Shown here: positions 9,125 to 17,872 of the stretch, piece after piece
How positions within the stretch are numbered: position 1 is the first letter of the stretch
Layout of the letters: each line of letters begins with the position of its first letter
NCBI RefSeq assembly: GCF_004000845.1
Contig: NZ_BIMA01000029.1
Span: 1 to 64,000 of the forward strand
DNA: 64,000 bases
Origin: Paenibacillus koleovorans NBRC 103111
Lineage (GTDB): Bacteria; Bacillota; Bacilli; Paenibacillales; NBRC-103111
Direction: 5' to 3'
Notes under the pieces: generated by a model
Told to the model about the DNA's origin: nothing
What the model saw: the letters and a program-made list of their open reading frames with translations, nothing else
The model's database searches: none
Position numbers and translations under genes: made by a program

Positions 9125-9597
9125 CGTCGCTTCGGGAGGAAGTGGCCTATGCGAAGACATACATCCGAATCATGAGCTTCCGATACAAGGACCGAATCCA
9201 CTGCGAGTGGCGGATCGACGAAGAGCTGTCGGACGCCGCCGTCGTGAAGATGATCCTGCAGCCGATTCAGGAAAATGCAATCCGGCATGCTCTTCGAGCA
9301 GGTGTACCTCAGGTGCGCATCTCCATCGATATCGCACGCGAAGGGGAAACCTTGAAGATTGCCGTAGCCGACAACGGTCCTTCGCTCTCTGAAGAGAAGC
9401 TGGCCGAGATCCGGGCCAATCTGGAGCGCAGGGATCGCGGCAAGGTGGGGCTCTATAATGTCAACAGCCGCATTAAGCTTCACTTCGGCGAGGAGTACGG
9501 ACTTGCGCTGACCAACGGGGAAGCGGGCGGCGTGACCGTCGTTTTGACCATCCCCGTCAACTGCATGACGCCGATGGAAACGGATACAAAGATGTGA
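9109..9597 (+). CDS. Sensor histidine kinase, C-terminal ATPase part (separated by frameshift)
   Basis: This frame carries the rest of the kinase: the helix after the His box (SLREEVAYAKTYIRI), the N box (LQPIQENAIRHAL), the G1 box (VADNGPSL) and a G2-type VGLYNVNSRI segment, ending after 162 residues. It has no plausible ribosome site of its own; ATG 9109 is only the first Met in frame. No classical X-XXY-YYZ slippery heptamer is seen at the junction, so a mutation or a sequencing indel is more likely than programmed frameshifting. If the lesion is real, the kinase is inactive and the regulator is an orphan. Confidence 0.85.
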   Translation: MESQMTSLREEVAYAKTYIRIMSFRYKDRIHCEWRIDEELSDAAVVKMILQPIQENAIRHALRAGVPQVRISIDIAREGETLKIAVADNGPSLSEEKLAEIRANLERRDRGKVGLYNVNSRIKLHFGEEYGLALTNGEAGGVTVVLTIPVNCMTPMETDTKM

Positions 9598-9693
9598 TAA
9601 TAGTGATACGAAGATCGAATGATCCTGTCATGGCCGCTTTGCGAATTCATCTATACTTAACCTGTATCTAAATTGCGCAAGGGGGATTGTTTA

Positions 9694-11376
9694 ATGGCAG
9701 GTAAGAAATCGATACTGGTGTCGCTCGGCATTTTGCTGGCATTCACGACCGCCTGCTCCGGAAGTCCGAGCTCCACGGGCCCGGAAGCGTCCGGCGCTCC
9801 GTCGGCTACGGTGGGCGACATGAGCAAGAAGCTGGAAATCAGTTGGGTCGGGCAGCTGGCCCGAGGCAAGGTCGAGGACAACAACAAGGTTCAGCAGATG
9901 CTCGAGAAGAAGTTCAATGTCAAGCTGATTAACAAGAAGATCGACATCAACAACACGGAGCAGCGCAACCTGATGGTCGCCTCCGGGGAGCTGCCGGACT
10001 ACTCGTACATGCTGGACGATGTCGGCAAGCTGTACCGGGACGGCGTAACCCGCAGCATTCCGAAAGAGCTGATCGTCAAGTATGCCCCGAAATACGCCGC
10101 TCTGCTGGACTCGGTGGGGACGGGCTGGAAAGTGAACGAGGTGCCCGGCAAGCCCGGAGAATACTACGCGCTCACCGGGTATGTCGATACGGTGGAGAAC
10201 TTGTTCTGGGGCCAGGCGTACCGGTTGGACTGGATGGAGAAGCTGGGCTTCAAGCCGAAGGGGAAGGTGCAGCAGCTCGGCACATCCGGCGGGTTGGAAA
10301 GAATCTATTACACCACCGAGGCCTTCACGATAGAAGAGGAGACGAAAATGTACGAGGCCTTCGTCAACCAGGACCCCGACGGCAACGGGAAAAAGGATAC
10401 GTACGGTCCGATGTTCGATTATGAAGCGCCGTCGAACACGATGGCTAATCTGGCCGGCGCGTTCGGCTTTGGCTGGGGACAATTCATCGAGGAAAGCGGC
10501 AAGCTGGTCAACTATGCGGTCAGCGCCGGGTACAAGAGCTTCCTGAAAAATATGGCGGACTGGTACAAGAAGGGAATCATCGATCCCGAATTTACGACCC
10601 TTAACCTGACGAAGAGCTGGGAAAAGTACGCGACCGGCAAATACGGCGGCGTGCAAGCGCTTCATCAATCGGCGGCATTGGTTTCTTACACGCACACCCG
10701 CCCGCCGGGCAATCTGGTGCTGAAGGAGCCGAATGCGAAAATTTTATTCGCGCCTCCGCCAATCGGGCCTCAAGGCAAGCAAGGAGCGCCTACCAATGGG
10801 AACGGCGTGGACGGATTTTCCTACACGGCGGTCATTCGGAAGGATGTCAGCGATGAGAAACTGATCCGCATTCTGCAGATGTTCGACTACATCAACCTGG
10901 ACCCGGAAGGCAATCTGTTCACTCAGTTCGGCGAAGAGGGAATCGATTTCAAATGGGAAGGCACGCCGAAGAAATCGGCCGTACTCAACAATAGGACCGA
11001 TCCTGAACGGGATGCGCTGGGGATCGGCTATTACAATCACGTGATGCGCCCTGCTGCGGTGACTCCGCTGTGGAACGACAGCACGACGGTGAAGCTCTTC
11101 GACGCGTTCTGGGGCGTAGAAGCGGGCCGCAAGCTCATCTACGCGAATGCAAGACACGATTATTTCAACGAAACGAAGTACAACGAGCTGCGATCCAAGT
11201 ATACGGCCAAGCTGAAGACGATTACCGACGAATATTTGTTCAAAGCGATTACCGGCGAGATCAATATCGACGCGACCTGGGATAATTATGTGAAGAATTA
11301 TCTCGACAATGGGGGGAGAGAGCTGACCTCGGAGCTGGAGAAAGCGCCAAGAGTAGCCGATCTTCGCAAAAAATAA
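9694..11376 (+). CDS. Lipoprotein sugar-binding protein of an ABC importer (LplA-like)
   Basis: A 560-residue extracellular solute-binding protein. The signal peptide ends at C21 in AFTTACSG, the lipid attachment site. ATG 9694 is preferred to TTG 9673 because AAGGGGG lies 9 bases before it. The body has the family features of large oligosaccharide-binding proteins: MVASGELPDYSYMLDD, then a Ca-like loop NQDPDGNGKKDTYGP. It is followed by two permease genes with no ATPase gene, as in the B. subtilis lpl/ytc type systems that use a shared MsmX-like ATPase. The substrate is probably a plant or host oligosaccharide. Confidence 0.9.
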   Translation: MAGKKSILVSLGILLAFTTACSGSPSSTGPEASGAPSATVGDMSKKLEISWVGQLARGKVEDNNKVQQMLEKKFNVKLINKKIDINNTEQRNLMVASGELPDYSYMLDDVGKLYRDGVTRSIPKELIVKYAPKYAALLDSVGTGWKVNEVPGKPGEYYALTGYVDTVENLFWGQAYRLDWMEKLGFKPKGKVQQLGTSGGLERIYYTTEAFTIEEETKMYEAFVNQDPDGNGKKDTYGPMFDYEAPSNTMANLAGAFGFGWGQFIEESGKLVNYAVSAGYKSFLKNMADWYKKGIIDPEFTTLNLTKSWEKYATGKYGGVQALHQSAALVSYTHTRPPGNLVLKEPNAKILFAPPPIGPQGKQGAPTNGNGVDGFSYTAVIRKDVSDEKLIRILQMFDYINLDPEGNLFTQFGEEGIDFKWEGTPKKSAVLNNRTDPERDALGIGYYNHVMRPAAVTPLWNDSTTVKLFDAFWGVEAGRKLIYANARHDYFNETKYNELRSKYTAKLKTITDEYLFKAITGEINIDATWDNYVKNYLDNGGRELTSELEKAPRVADLRKK

Positions 11377-11392
11377 GCCAATCTGCCGCGGC

Positions 11393-11419
11393 GGGCGATG
11401 GGTCGGAGACCGATCGCCC
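11393..11419 (+). other. Intercistronic hairpin between binding-protein and permease genes
   Basis: GGGCGATGGGTC, loop GGA, GACCGATCGCCC: a 12-bp stem with one mismatch and no U-run. It lies 16 bases after the binding-protein stop codon and before the permease ribosome site. Such hairpins can stabilise the upstream message and explain excess binding protein over permease. The structure is read directly; the role is inferred. Confidence 0.6.
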
Positions 11420-11442
11420 GCTCCTCGGGAAAGGAGCCGGTG

Positions 11443-12396
11443 ATGGAACCATACATCAAGACGAACCGGGCGATACAGAAAGCCGAGGCCAGAGGCGCGC
11501 TGCGGCGGAAGCTGGTGCGGATGAGGGCGCTGTACTTGATGCTGCTGCTTCCGGTCATTCACTTGGCGGTGTTTCACTACGCTCCGATGTACGGGGTGCT
11601 GATCGCGTTCAAGGAGTATCGGCCGGGCCTCGGTATTTGGGCCAGCCCTTGGAACAACTTCGAGCATTTTCGGACGATGCTGCACGATTTCGTGTTCTTG
11701 CGGGCGCTGCGCAATACGTTCTTGATCAGCGTGCTTCGCCTGGTCTTCGGATTCACGATGCCGATTTTGTTTGCGCTTTTCTTGAACGAGCTGCGGGTCC
11801 ATTATTTCAAGAGAACGATTCAGAGCATTTCGTATTTGCCGCATTTCCTGTCCTGGGTCATTGTGGCCAGCATGGTGGTGGAGATAGTCTCTCCTCAACG
11901 GGGCGTTGTCAACCATGTCATCACGCTGTTCGGCGGCGATCCGATCAATTTCTTGTCGAGCAAGCTGTTCTTCATCCCGCTGCTCCTGATTACGGACGTT
12001 TGGAAGGAGATAGGCTGGGCGTCCATTATTTATTTGGCTTCGATCGCCTCCATCTCGCCTGAGCTGTACGAGGCGGCCGAGTCGGATGGAGCGAATCGCT
12101 ACCATAAGATGATCTACATCACCTTGCCGTCGCTCGTTCCCGTCATAACGATTTTGTTTCTATTGCGGCTTGGGCATATTTTATCGGGCGGCTTCGATCA
12201 AATTCTTAATTTGTACAATCCGCTTGTGTACGAAGTAGCCGATATTATCGATACGTACGTATACCGGGTCGGTCTGCTTGAGGTGCGCTTCGACTATTCA
12301 GCCGCGGTCGGGCTGTTCAAAAATGTGGTAGGCGTCATCCTGCTCGTTGTCGTCAATCAGATCGTACGCAAGCACAGCGATTATGGAGTGTGGTAA
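11443..12396 (+). CDS. ABC importer permease (LplB/UgpA-like)
   Basis: A 317-residue membrane protein with about six helices. The EAA loop that contacts the ATPase is visible (ELYEAAESDGANRYHKMIYI). AAGGAG lies six bases before ATG 11443, so this start is preferred over the upstream ATG at 11398, which would run through the hairpin. It forms a heterodimer with the next permease, two bases downstream, and works with the lipoprotein encoded upstream to import an oligosaccharide. Confidence 0.92.
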   Translation: MEPYIKTNRAIQKAEARGALRRKLVRMRALYLMLLLPVIHLAVFHYAPMYGVLIAFKEYRPGLGIWASPWNNFEHFRTMLHDFVFLRALRNTFLISVLRLVFGFTMPILFALFLNELRVHYFKRTIQSISYLPHFLSWVIVASMVVEIVSPQRGVVNHVITLFGGDPINFLSSKLFFIPLLLITDVWKEIGWASIIYLASIASISPELYEAAESDGANRYHKMIYITLPSLVPVITILFLLRLGHILSGGFDQILNLYNPLVYEVADIIDTYVYRVGLLEVRFDYSAAVGLFKNVVGVILLVVVNQIVRKHSDYGVW

Positions 12397-12398
12397 CT

Positions 12399-13298
12399 AT
12401 GGCCCTATCCGTTCGTAAGCGGATGCGACTGCGACCCGGATGGTGGTTCGACGGCCTGAACATCGGATTCATGAGCGTCTTCACGCTGCTTATTCTGTAT
12501 CCGTTCTGGCAAGTCATCATCCTGTCGTTCTCTAACTCGCTAGAAGCGACTACATTGGGCTTTCATTTCTGGCCGAAGACGTGGTCGCTGGAAGCTTACA
12601 AATTTTTGTTTTCTTATGATGAGATCATGAGACCCTATCTGAATTCGATCGCGAGGACGGTATCGGGGACCGTGTTGGAGCTGCTGTTCACGGTGCTGGC
12701 CGCCTATCCGCTGGCTAAGAAGGAGCTTCCGTTCCGGTCGTCGCTGACCTTTTATTTTCTCGTGCCGATGTTTTTCTCGGGCGGCCTCATTCCTTCTTAC
12801 CTGCTCATGAAAAGCTTGGGGTTGCTGGACAATTTCCTCGTGCTGATCCTGCCCGGAGCGGTTGCGATCTTCAGCATCATCATCATGCGCAATTATTTGA
12901 TGTCGCTTGACGTGGCGCTGGAGGAGTCCGCGCTCATAGACGGCGCCGGGTATTGGACCATTCTGTTCAAGGTCATTCTGCCGGTATCCAAGCCGGTGCT
13001 GGCGACGGTTGCTCTGTGGGGCGCAGTGAGCCATTGGAACGCCTGGTTCGACGCCATGATCTATATCCGAGATCGCGATCTCACCGTCATTCAGGTCATC
13101 ATGCGGGAGATGCTCACCTCGGTCAGCCAGCAATACAACGATTTGGTGCTGAGCGACCATAACCAGATGGCGGAGCTGTCGCTGAGCAATGTCCGTTCCG
13201 GCATCACCTTGCTGTCGATCGGGCCGATCGTGCTGATCTATCCTTGGCTGCAAAAATATTTCATTAAGGGCATCATGCTGGGTTCGCTGAAAGGGTGA
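12399..13298 (+). CDS. ABC importer permease (LplC/YtcP-like)
   Basis: A 299-residue partner permease with about six helices and a conserved EAA-type loop (ALEESALIDGAGYWTILFKV). ATG 12399 is preferred to GTG 12390 because GGAG ends ten bases before it. The start lies two bases after the stop of the first permease, and the sialidase-like gene begins four bases after this stop, so all belong to one operon. The C-terminal QKYFIKGIMLGSLKG is the usual end of this subfamily. Confidence 0.92.
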   Translation: MALSVRKRMRLRPGWWFDGLNIGFMSVFTLLILYPFWQVIILSFSNSLEATTLGFHFWPKTWSLEAYKFLFSYDEIMRPYLNSIARTVSGTVLELLFTVLAAYPLAKKELPFRSSLTFYFLVPMFFSGGLIPSYLLMKSLGLLDNFLVLILPGAVAIFSIIIMRNYLMSLDVALEESALIDGAGYWTILFKVILPVSKPVLATVALWGAVSHWNAWFDAMIYIRDRDLTVIQVIMREMLTSVSQQYNDLVLSDHNQMAELSLSNVRSGITLLSIGPIVLIYPWLQKYFIKGIMLGSLKG

Positions 13299-13301
13299 TT
13301 C

Positions 13302-14366
13302 GTGTTGAAGCTTGTAACTGTGGCCGAGAGCACGGCCGAGTATCCTCGCAAGAGCGAGGGCGACGTAATCGAGCTGAAGGATGGACGTTTGCTGGTCATC
13401 TATATGGAATTCGGAGGAGACGGCCACGATTTCGCGTATACGCGATTGGCGGTACGGGAATCTCGGGACGGCGGCTTGACTTGGGAGAAACATCGGACAT
13501 TGGCGGAAACTTCAAGCGGCGATGTAAACGTCTATTCGCCCAATCTGATCCGAGCTCAGGACGGGGGAATTCTCCTTATCTTTATGCGCAGACATGTTGT
13601 AGGGGCGTTCGACAATACGTTTTTTGTCTGGAAATCCGAGGATGAGGGAGAGACGTTCCGTCCATTCGCTTCTTTCGTGGAACGGGGCTTCTACAGCCTG
13701 TGCAACGGGGTCGTGAAGCGGCTGAGCTCCGGTCGGCTGCTGCTGCCGACCGCCGTTCCGGACGAACGGCAGGACGCCCCGGGGCAAGCTTTCGCTATCG
13801 CCGTGCTCTACAGCGATGATGACGGTCGCTCGTGGAGAGAAGCGGACGAACGCGTCTATCTCCCTATGCGCGGGGCGATGGAGCCGCATGTGGAAGAGAC
13901 GCGCGACGGCCGGGTGCTTATGGTCATGCGCAACCAGCTCGGCTCGCTCTTCCTGTCGGAATCGGCCACAGGCGGGACGTCGTGGTCCTTGCCCCAGACT
14001 ACCGGACTGAGTACGCCGGAGTCGTGTCCGGAGCTGACGCGCATTCCCGGAACGGGCGATCTGCTGATGATCTGGAACAACAGCGCTTATAACCCGTTTT
14101 TCGGCTCGCATTATGGCAAACGAAGCCCGCTCGCCGCCGCCGTTTCCGACGATGAGGGACGAACGTGGAAGGCGGCGCGATTGATCGAGGACGATCCGGC
14201 GCGTGCGTATTCCAATCCGGGATGCCGATTCACATCGGCAGGCACCGCGATCGTCAATTATTGGACTTGCGAGTATAAAGAGGGTGGGTTGATGCAGGAT
14301 GTCATCGATCTTCGGGTAGCCGTGATCGATGCCGGCTGGTTCTATGGGGAAAGAAGAAAAACCTAA
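13302..14366 (+). CDS. BNR-repeat (sialidase-fold) protein, probable intracellular glycosidase
   Basis: A 354-residue six-bladed propeller candidate. Asp-box motifs (S-x-D-x-G-x-x-W/F) are seen at about 54-61 (SRDGGLTW), 112-119 (SEDEGETF), 171-178 (SDDDGRSW) and near 285 (SDDEGRTW), plus one degenerate copy (SATGGTSW). There is no signal peptide, so it should act in the cytoplasm on the sugar brought in by the adjacent importer. True sialidase activity is not established: this fold also occurs in lyases and other glycosidases. GTG start with AAAGGG six bases upstream. Its stop codon lies inside a bidirectional terminator. Confidence 0.8.
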   Translation: MLKLVTVAESTAEYPRKSEGDVIELKDGRLLVIYMEFGGDGHDFAYTRLAVRESRDGGLTWEKHRTLAETSSGDVNVYSPNLIRAQDGGILLIFMRRHVVGAFDNTFFVWKSEDEGETFRPFASFVERGFYSLCNGVVKRLSSGRLLLPTAVPDERQDAPGQAFAIAVLYSDDDGRSWREADERVYLPMRGAMEPHVEETRDGRVLMVMRNQLGSLFLSESATGGTSWSLPQTTGLSTPESCPELTRIPGTGDLLMIWNNSAYNPFFGSHYGKRSPLAAAVSDDEGRTWKAARLIEDDPARAYSNPGCRFTSAGTAIVNYWTCEYKEGGLMQDVIDLRVAVIDAGWFYGERRKT

Positions 14367-14387
14367 CCGGTGTTCGGTTAGGTTTTT
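14357..14387. terminator. Bidirectional terminator between convergent genes
   Basis: A perfect 13-bp inverted repeat, AAAAACCTAACCG, loop GTGTT, and its complement ending in T5. It serves the importer/sialidase-like operon on the plus strand and the aldo/keto reductase operon on the minus strand. Confidence 0.92.
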
Positions 14388-14404
14388 CTTCTTTCTATCC
14401 TCTT

Positions 14405-15361
14405 CTACTTGGCAGCCGCCGTCCAATAAGCCGGATTCACGATATGCTCCGGCAAATGGTCCAGCAGCCGTATAATGTCGGCACGCGCCGATTCGCCGAT
14501 GGCGGGGCCGTGGAACCAATCCAGATTATCCTGCACCTGCTTCGCCGTCTCCGCCCCGAACACAATGCTGTGCACGGCAGGCAAGTCCCGGACGAAGGAG
14601 AAGGCGAGCTGCGCCATCGTCATGCCTTCACGTGCCGCAATCGTGCGCAGCATGGACAGAGGGCCGGCCGCTTCGCGTAGATGGGCGGGCAAATCCGCCT
14701 CTTCCATGAATAGCAGGCCTTGCAGGAAAATGCTGCGTGCAAACACGAGCTTGCCGGTCTGCTCCATCTTCTGCAAGCCGCCGAACGTAAGCGGGCGGGA
14801 ATCCAGCAGGTTAATCGGCACTTGCAGAGCCTCGTAGACGTCATCCTGCAGCGTTTCCCACAGCGCGTCGAACTCGCGCTTCGCTACCACCCTCAGCGAG
14901 ACACCCATCCGCTCCACCAAACCTTCCTTCACGAGCTGCTTGGCGACCCGAGTTACCGTAGCCGCATGCGCTTCCATGATCTCCGGGTTGTGAAGCATCA
15001 GGACCGGCAGCTTGGCCAGTCCCAGATTGGATTGCGACGATGCGACAGCGTCATAGATCAGGCGCTCCACTTCCGCCGGCGCCGACTCGGCTTCAGCACG
15101 GATCGTCATCTTCGTCACGATGAGAGAGTTAACGTCCGGATGACGATCGAAATAGCCGTGGAGCACCTCCTCCGAATTGCCATAGGCATTAGCGGTGTCG
15201 AAGCAGCTGATGCCGCCCGCCAGCGCAGCGTCCAGAATCGAGGCTGCCGCCGCTTCGTCCGGTTTGCCGCTTTTGTTGGCGATGCCGTACGGAAGGCCAA
15301 GCTGGACCGTGCCTAACGTCAGTCTCGAGAAGGTTAATCCGCGTTTAGTCACTTGCATCAT
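14405..15361 (-). CDS. Aldo/keto reductase
   Basis: A 318-residue NAD(P)H-dependent TIM-barrel reductase. The catalytic tetrad can be placed: Asp and Tyr in FDTANAYGNSEEVL, Lys in LIVTKM and His in MLHNPE. The C-terminal region carries the cofactor-binding IVFGAETAKQVQDNL segment. It is the last gene of the minus-strand operon that starts with the IclR regulator, so its substrate is likely a sugar-derived aldehyde or ketone. AGGA lies close before the tandem ATG codons at 15361 and 15358. Confidence 0.9.
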   Translation of the reverse strand: MMQVTKRGLTFSRLTLGTVQLGLPYGIANKSGKPDEAAAASILDAALAGGISCFDTANAYGNSEEVLHGYFDRHPDVNSLIVTKMTIRAEAESAPAEVERLIYDAVASSQSNLGLAKLPVLMLHNPEIMEAHAATVTRVAKQLVKEGLVERMGVSLRVVAKREFDALWETLQDDVYEALQVPINLLDSRPLTFGGLQKMEQTGKLVFARSIFLQGLLFMEEADLPAHLREAAGPLSMLRTIAAREGMTMAQLAFSFVRDLPAVHSIVFGAETAKQVQDNLDWFHGPAIGESARADIIRLLDHLPEHIVNPAYWTAAAK

Positions 15362-15391
15362 CGCAATCCTCCATACATGTTGAAGTATCGG

Positions 15392-15994
15392 TTACCAGGC
15401 TGTCCAGCCGCCGTCCACGACGATGTTCGCGCCAGTCATGTAGCTCGAGGCCGGAGAGGCGAGCAGCAACACCGGACCGACCAGCTCCTCGGCTCGGCCG
15501 GGACGCCCGAGCATCGTCTTGCGGCTCAGCTCGCCCAGGAACGCGCCGTCCGTCTGTACGGCCGGATTCGGGAACGGTCCCGGGCTTACGCAGTTGACTC
15601 GAATGTTCTTGTCGCTCAGATGGCCGGCGCAATATTTGGTCAGTTGGATGACCGCCGCCTTGCCGGCACCGTAGTTGACCGGATTGTTGGCGCCGCTGTC
15701 GCCGTAGATGCGCGGGTCCGGGGACACGCTGCCGTACATCGAGGCGAAGTTGACGATGCTGCCGCCGCCTCCTTGCTCGAAGTAAGGGAGCACTTCGCGA
15801 ATGCAGCGGAACGCCGTGCCGGCGGCGCCGTCCACGCCCTTGAACCAGTCCTCGTCGGACATCGCCGCTACAGTGCCCAGCTTACCGTAGCCGGCCCCGT
15901 ATGTAGCGCCGTTGATGAGCACGTCGATCCGGCCGAATCGCTCGAACGCCAAGCGGAACGTTCCCGGATCGACTCCGTCTGGGACACATCGCAA
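15392..15994 (-). CDS. Short-chain dehydrogenase/reductase, C-terminal part (frameshifted)
   Basis: This frame holds the catalytic half of an SDR: RIDVLINGATYGAG, the VNFASMYGS strand with the catalytic Ser region, the YGAGK motif (catalytic Tyr and Lys) and the C-terminal SYMTGANIVVDGG. The cofactor-binding half is in the other frame upstream. The natural reading would enter this frame at about 15961; the Met at 15994 is incidental. A single lost A (GGGAACG for GGGAAACG on the minus strand) accounts for the break and would restore SIRETFRLAFERFGRID. Confidence 0.85.
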   Translation of the reverse strand: MRCVPDGVDPGTFRLAFERFGRIDVLINGATYGAGYGKLGTVAAMSDEDWFKGVDGAAGTAFRCIREVLPYFEQGGGGSIVNFASMYGSVSPDPRIYGDSGANNPVNYGAGKAAVIQLTKYCAGHLSDKNIRVNCVSPGPFPNPAVQTDGAFLGELSRKTMLGRPGRAEELVGPVLLLASPASSYMTGANIVVDGGWTAW

Positions 15995-16179
15995 GGCATG
16001 TAGTGCACTCGCTCGGGAGCGGAGGGTCGGCCGCGGAACGGCATCGGATCCGCCACGACGACCATGGCGCCGTGATCGACCAGCGCCTCGGTCACGGCCG
16101 TGCCTAAGTAGCCGCTTCCCCCAGTTACAACTACAACCTGCCCTTCCAGCGAGAAAAGTGATTGGGCATCGATGGTCAT
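15868..16179 (-). CDS. Short-chain dehydrogenase/reductase, N-terminal part (frameshifted)
   Basis: The Rossmann-fold half of the SDR, with the TGGSGYLG cofactor motif and CDVSQTESIRE at the end of the homologous region. After about 15961 the frame runs into unrelated sequence and stops at 15868. ATG 16179 is preferred over TTG 16185, with AAAGGGG nine bases upstream. Together with the C-terminal part this would be an intact protein of about 265 residues, paralogous to the SDR just upstream in the operon. It is a pseudogene or a sequencing indel. Confidence 0.85.
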   Translation of the reverse strand: MTIDAQSLFSLEGQVVVVTGGSGYLGTAVTEALVDHGAMVVVADPMPFRGRPSAPERVHYMPCDVSQTESIRERSAWRSSDSAGSTCSSTALHTGPATVSWAL

Positions 16180-16219
16180 GATCAAGAACCCCTTTATCGG
16201 TTGGATGCTTGCCGCTTTC

Positions 16220-17002
16220 CTACTTGGCCGTATAGCCGCCGTCTACCGGAATGTTCGTCCCCGTCACATAGAGCGAGGCGTCGGAGGCGAGGAATACGAT
16301 CGCGCCCATCAGGTCGGACTGATTGGCCATGCGGTTCAGGAACGTGCGGGAGCTGTAGCGCTTCGTGAACTCCTCCGGCGTCTTCTCCGTCCAGAACCCG
16401 CCCGGGCTGAGGCAATTGCAGCGAACCCCGCGCGGACCGTAATAGCTCGCTGCGAAGCGGGTGAAATTGATCATGCCGCCCTTGTGAAAAAAGTAATCGG
16501 GCACGAAGCCGTTGAAGCTGAGACCTTCGTACAAAGTGCCGTCCGGACCGATCATCCCTTGGATGGAGCCGATGTTGACGATCGAGCCGCTACCTTGCTC
16601 GGCCATGAGGTCGCCAAGCGCGCGGGTCACTAGAAAAATGCCGGTCGCATTGGCGGTCATGCTCTTCGCGAACGATTCGGCCGTGTCGTTCCAGCCGGAC
16701 ATCGTCCGGGCGACCGCGTTGTTGATCAGCACATCGACCCGGCCTTCGGCCGCCTTAAGCTCATCGCGCATCGAGAGGATGGAGGGTTCATCCTCCTGGT
16801 CCATATAGAGCGCCTTGACTTCCGCTCCTTCTGCGCGGAACTCGTCTTCAATTTCCGTCAGCCGATCGCGCTGGCGGCTCGTTACATACGTCCGGGCGCC
16901 CGCTTCGTGCAGCGCAAGCGTAATTTGCCGTCCGTATTTGCCGGAGCCGCCGGTTACGACAGCGACCTTGCCTTGAAGGGAGAAGCTGTCCAGAATAGCC
17001 AT
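16220..17002 (-). CDS. Short-chain dehydrogenase/reductase
   Basis: An intact 260-residue NAD(P)-dependent oxidoreductase. The TGGSGKYG cofactor motif is near the N-terminus, followed by DVLINNAV, the catalytic Ser region (IVNIGSIQG) and a YFFHK motif for the Tyr/Lys pair, and the usual end LYVTGTNIPVDGGYTAK. It lies three bases after the aldolase gene and before a frameshifted SDR paralogue, suggesting two successive or parallel oxidations in a sugar-acid route. The exact substrate cannot be told. Confidence 0.92.
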   Translation of the reverse strand: MAILDSFSLQGKVAVVTGGSGKYGRQITLALHEAGARTYVTSRQRDRLTEIEDEFRAEGAEVKALYMDQEDEPSILSMRDELKAAEGRVDVLINNAVARTMSGWNDTAESFAKSMTANATGIFLVTRALGDLMAEQGSGSIVNIGSIQGMIGPDGTLYEGLSFNGFVPDYFFHKGGMINFTRFAASYYGPRGVRCNCLSPGGFWTEKTPEEFTKRYSSRTFLNRMANQSDLMGAIVFLASDASLYVTGTNIPVDGGYTAK

Positions 17003-17005
17003 CGG

Positions 17006-17833
17006 TCAATTTCCTCCATACAGGCTGCTCGTCATCTTCGGCTGCGGCTGCAGCTTCGAGATGTCGTCGACCAACCGGTGATAGTAACCGCTCAAGCCGA
17101 CCACGTCGGCGCCTACGCTGATGAACGAATAGCCGAGCGAGACGAGCTCTTCCCAATTGCCCGTACCGCCGACCGTGCCGGCGAACTTCCCGTTCGCGCG
17201 CGCCGCTTCGGCGACGCGCCGGCGAGCTTCCACGAGACGAGGGTGGTTGAATTGGCCGGGCGCCCCGATGCCTTGGCTGAAATCGCCTGGACCGAAGAAA
17301 ATCATATCGAGGCCGGGCAAAGCGGCAATCTCCTCCAGCTCATCTAGCGGCTCGGGATCTTCAATCTGGAGAATATTGAAGCGCTGGTCGTTAGCCTGCG
17401 ATAAATAGTCATGAAAGTCGATATTGCAAAAAGCCCCGTCGGCATTGCCTCCGTCCACGGGACGGCGGCCCAGCGGATGAAATTTCGTCTGCTTCACCAC
17501 CGTTTTCGCGTCGGCCAAGCTCATAATATGCGGCACCATGATGCCGGTCGCATCCATCTCGAGCGGCTTCACCAGGTCGCTGTAGCTGCCGCGAGCGACC
17601 CGTACGATAATGTCGATGTTGTAGGCTTTGCTCGCGAGAATTTGTTTCTCGACCGCCGACCAATCGTTCGGCACATGCTCCATGTCGGTCCAGACGCAGT
17701 CGAAGCCGGACATGGCGGCGATTTCGGTGACTCGGGAATCGTACAAGTTCAATTTCGTGCACAGCGCGATGCCGCCGCTGCGCAGCTTGGCAAGGACACG
17801 GCTAGGCTTCATGGCGAATGTTTGCGGTTGCAT
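17006..17833 (-). CDS. HpcH/HpaI-family aldolase (2-keto-3-deoxy-acid aldolase type)
   Basis: A 275-residue metal-dependent class II aldolase. Visible family features are the WTDMEHVPND segment with a metal-binding Glu, RVARGSYSDLVKPLEMDATG with the substrate Arg, KFHPLGRRP and FFGPGDFSQGIG with the second metal-ligand Asp. Such enzymes split 2-keto-3-deoxy sugar acids or 4-hydroxy-2-oxo acids into pyruvate and an aldehyde. An aldehyde dehydrogenase remnant, two SDRs and an aldo/keto reductase in the same operon fit handling of the aldehyde or oxidation of the parent sugar. Confidence 0.92.
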   Translation of the reverse strand: MQPQTFAMKPSRVLAKLRSGGIALCTKLNLYDSRVTEIAAMSGFDCVWTDMEHVPNDWSAVEKQILASKAYNIDIIVRVARGSYSDLVKPLEMDATGIMVPHIMSLADAKTVVKQTKFHPLGRRPVDGGNADGAFCNIDFHDYLSQANDQRFNILQIEDPEPLDELEEIAALPGLDMIFFGPGDFSQGIGAPGQFNHPRLVEARRRVAEAARANGKFAGTVGGTGNWEELVSLGYSFISVGADVVGLSGYYHRLVDDISKLQPQPKMTSSLYGGN

Positions 17834-17872
17834 GTCGGATTTCCTCCCCCAGTTTTCCTTGGATGTAACGGG

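Noticed and set aside
9095-9125. Programmed -1 frameshift in the sensor kinase
   Set aside because: No X-XXY-YYZ slippery heptamer and no obvious downstream pseudoknot at the junction; a single-base loss is simpler.
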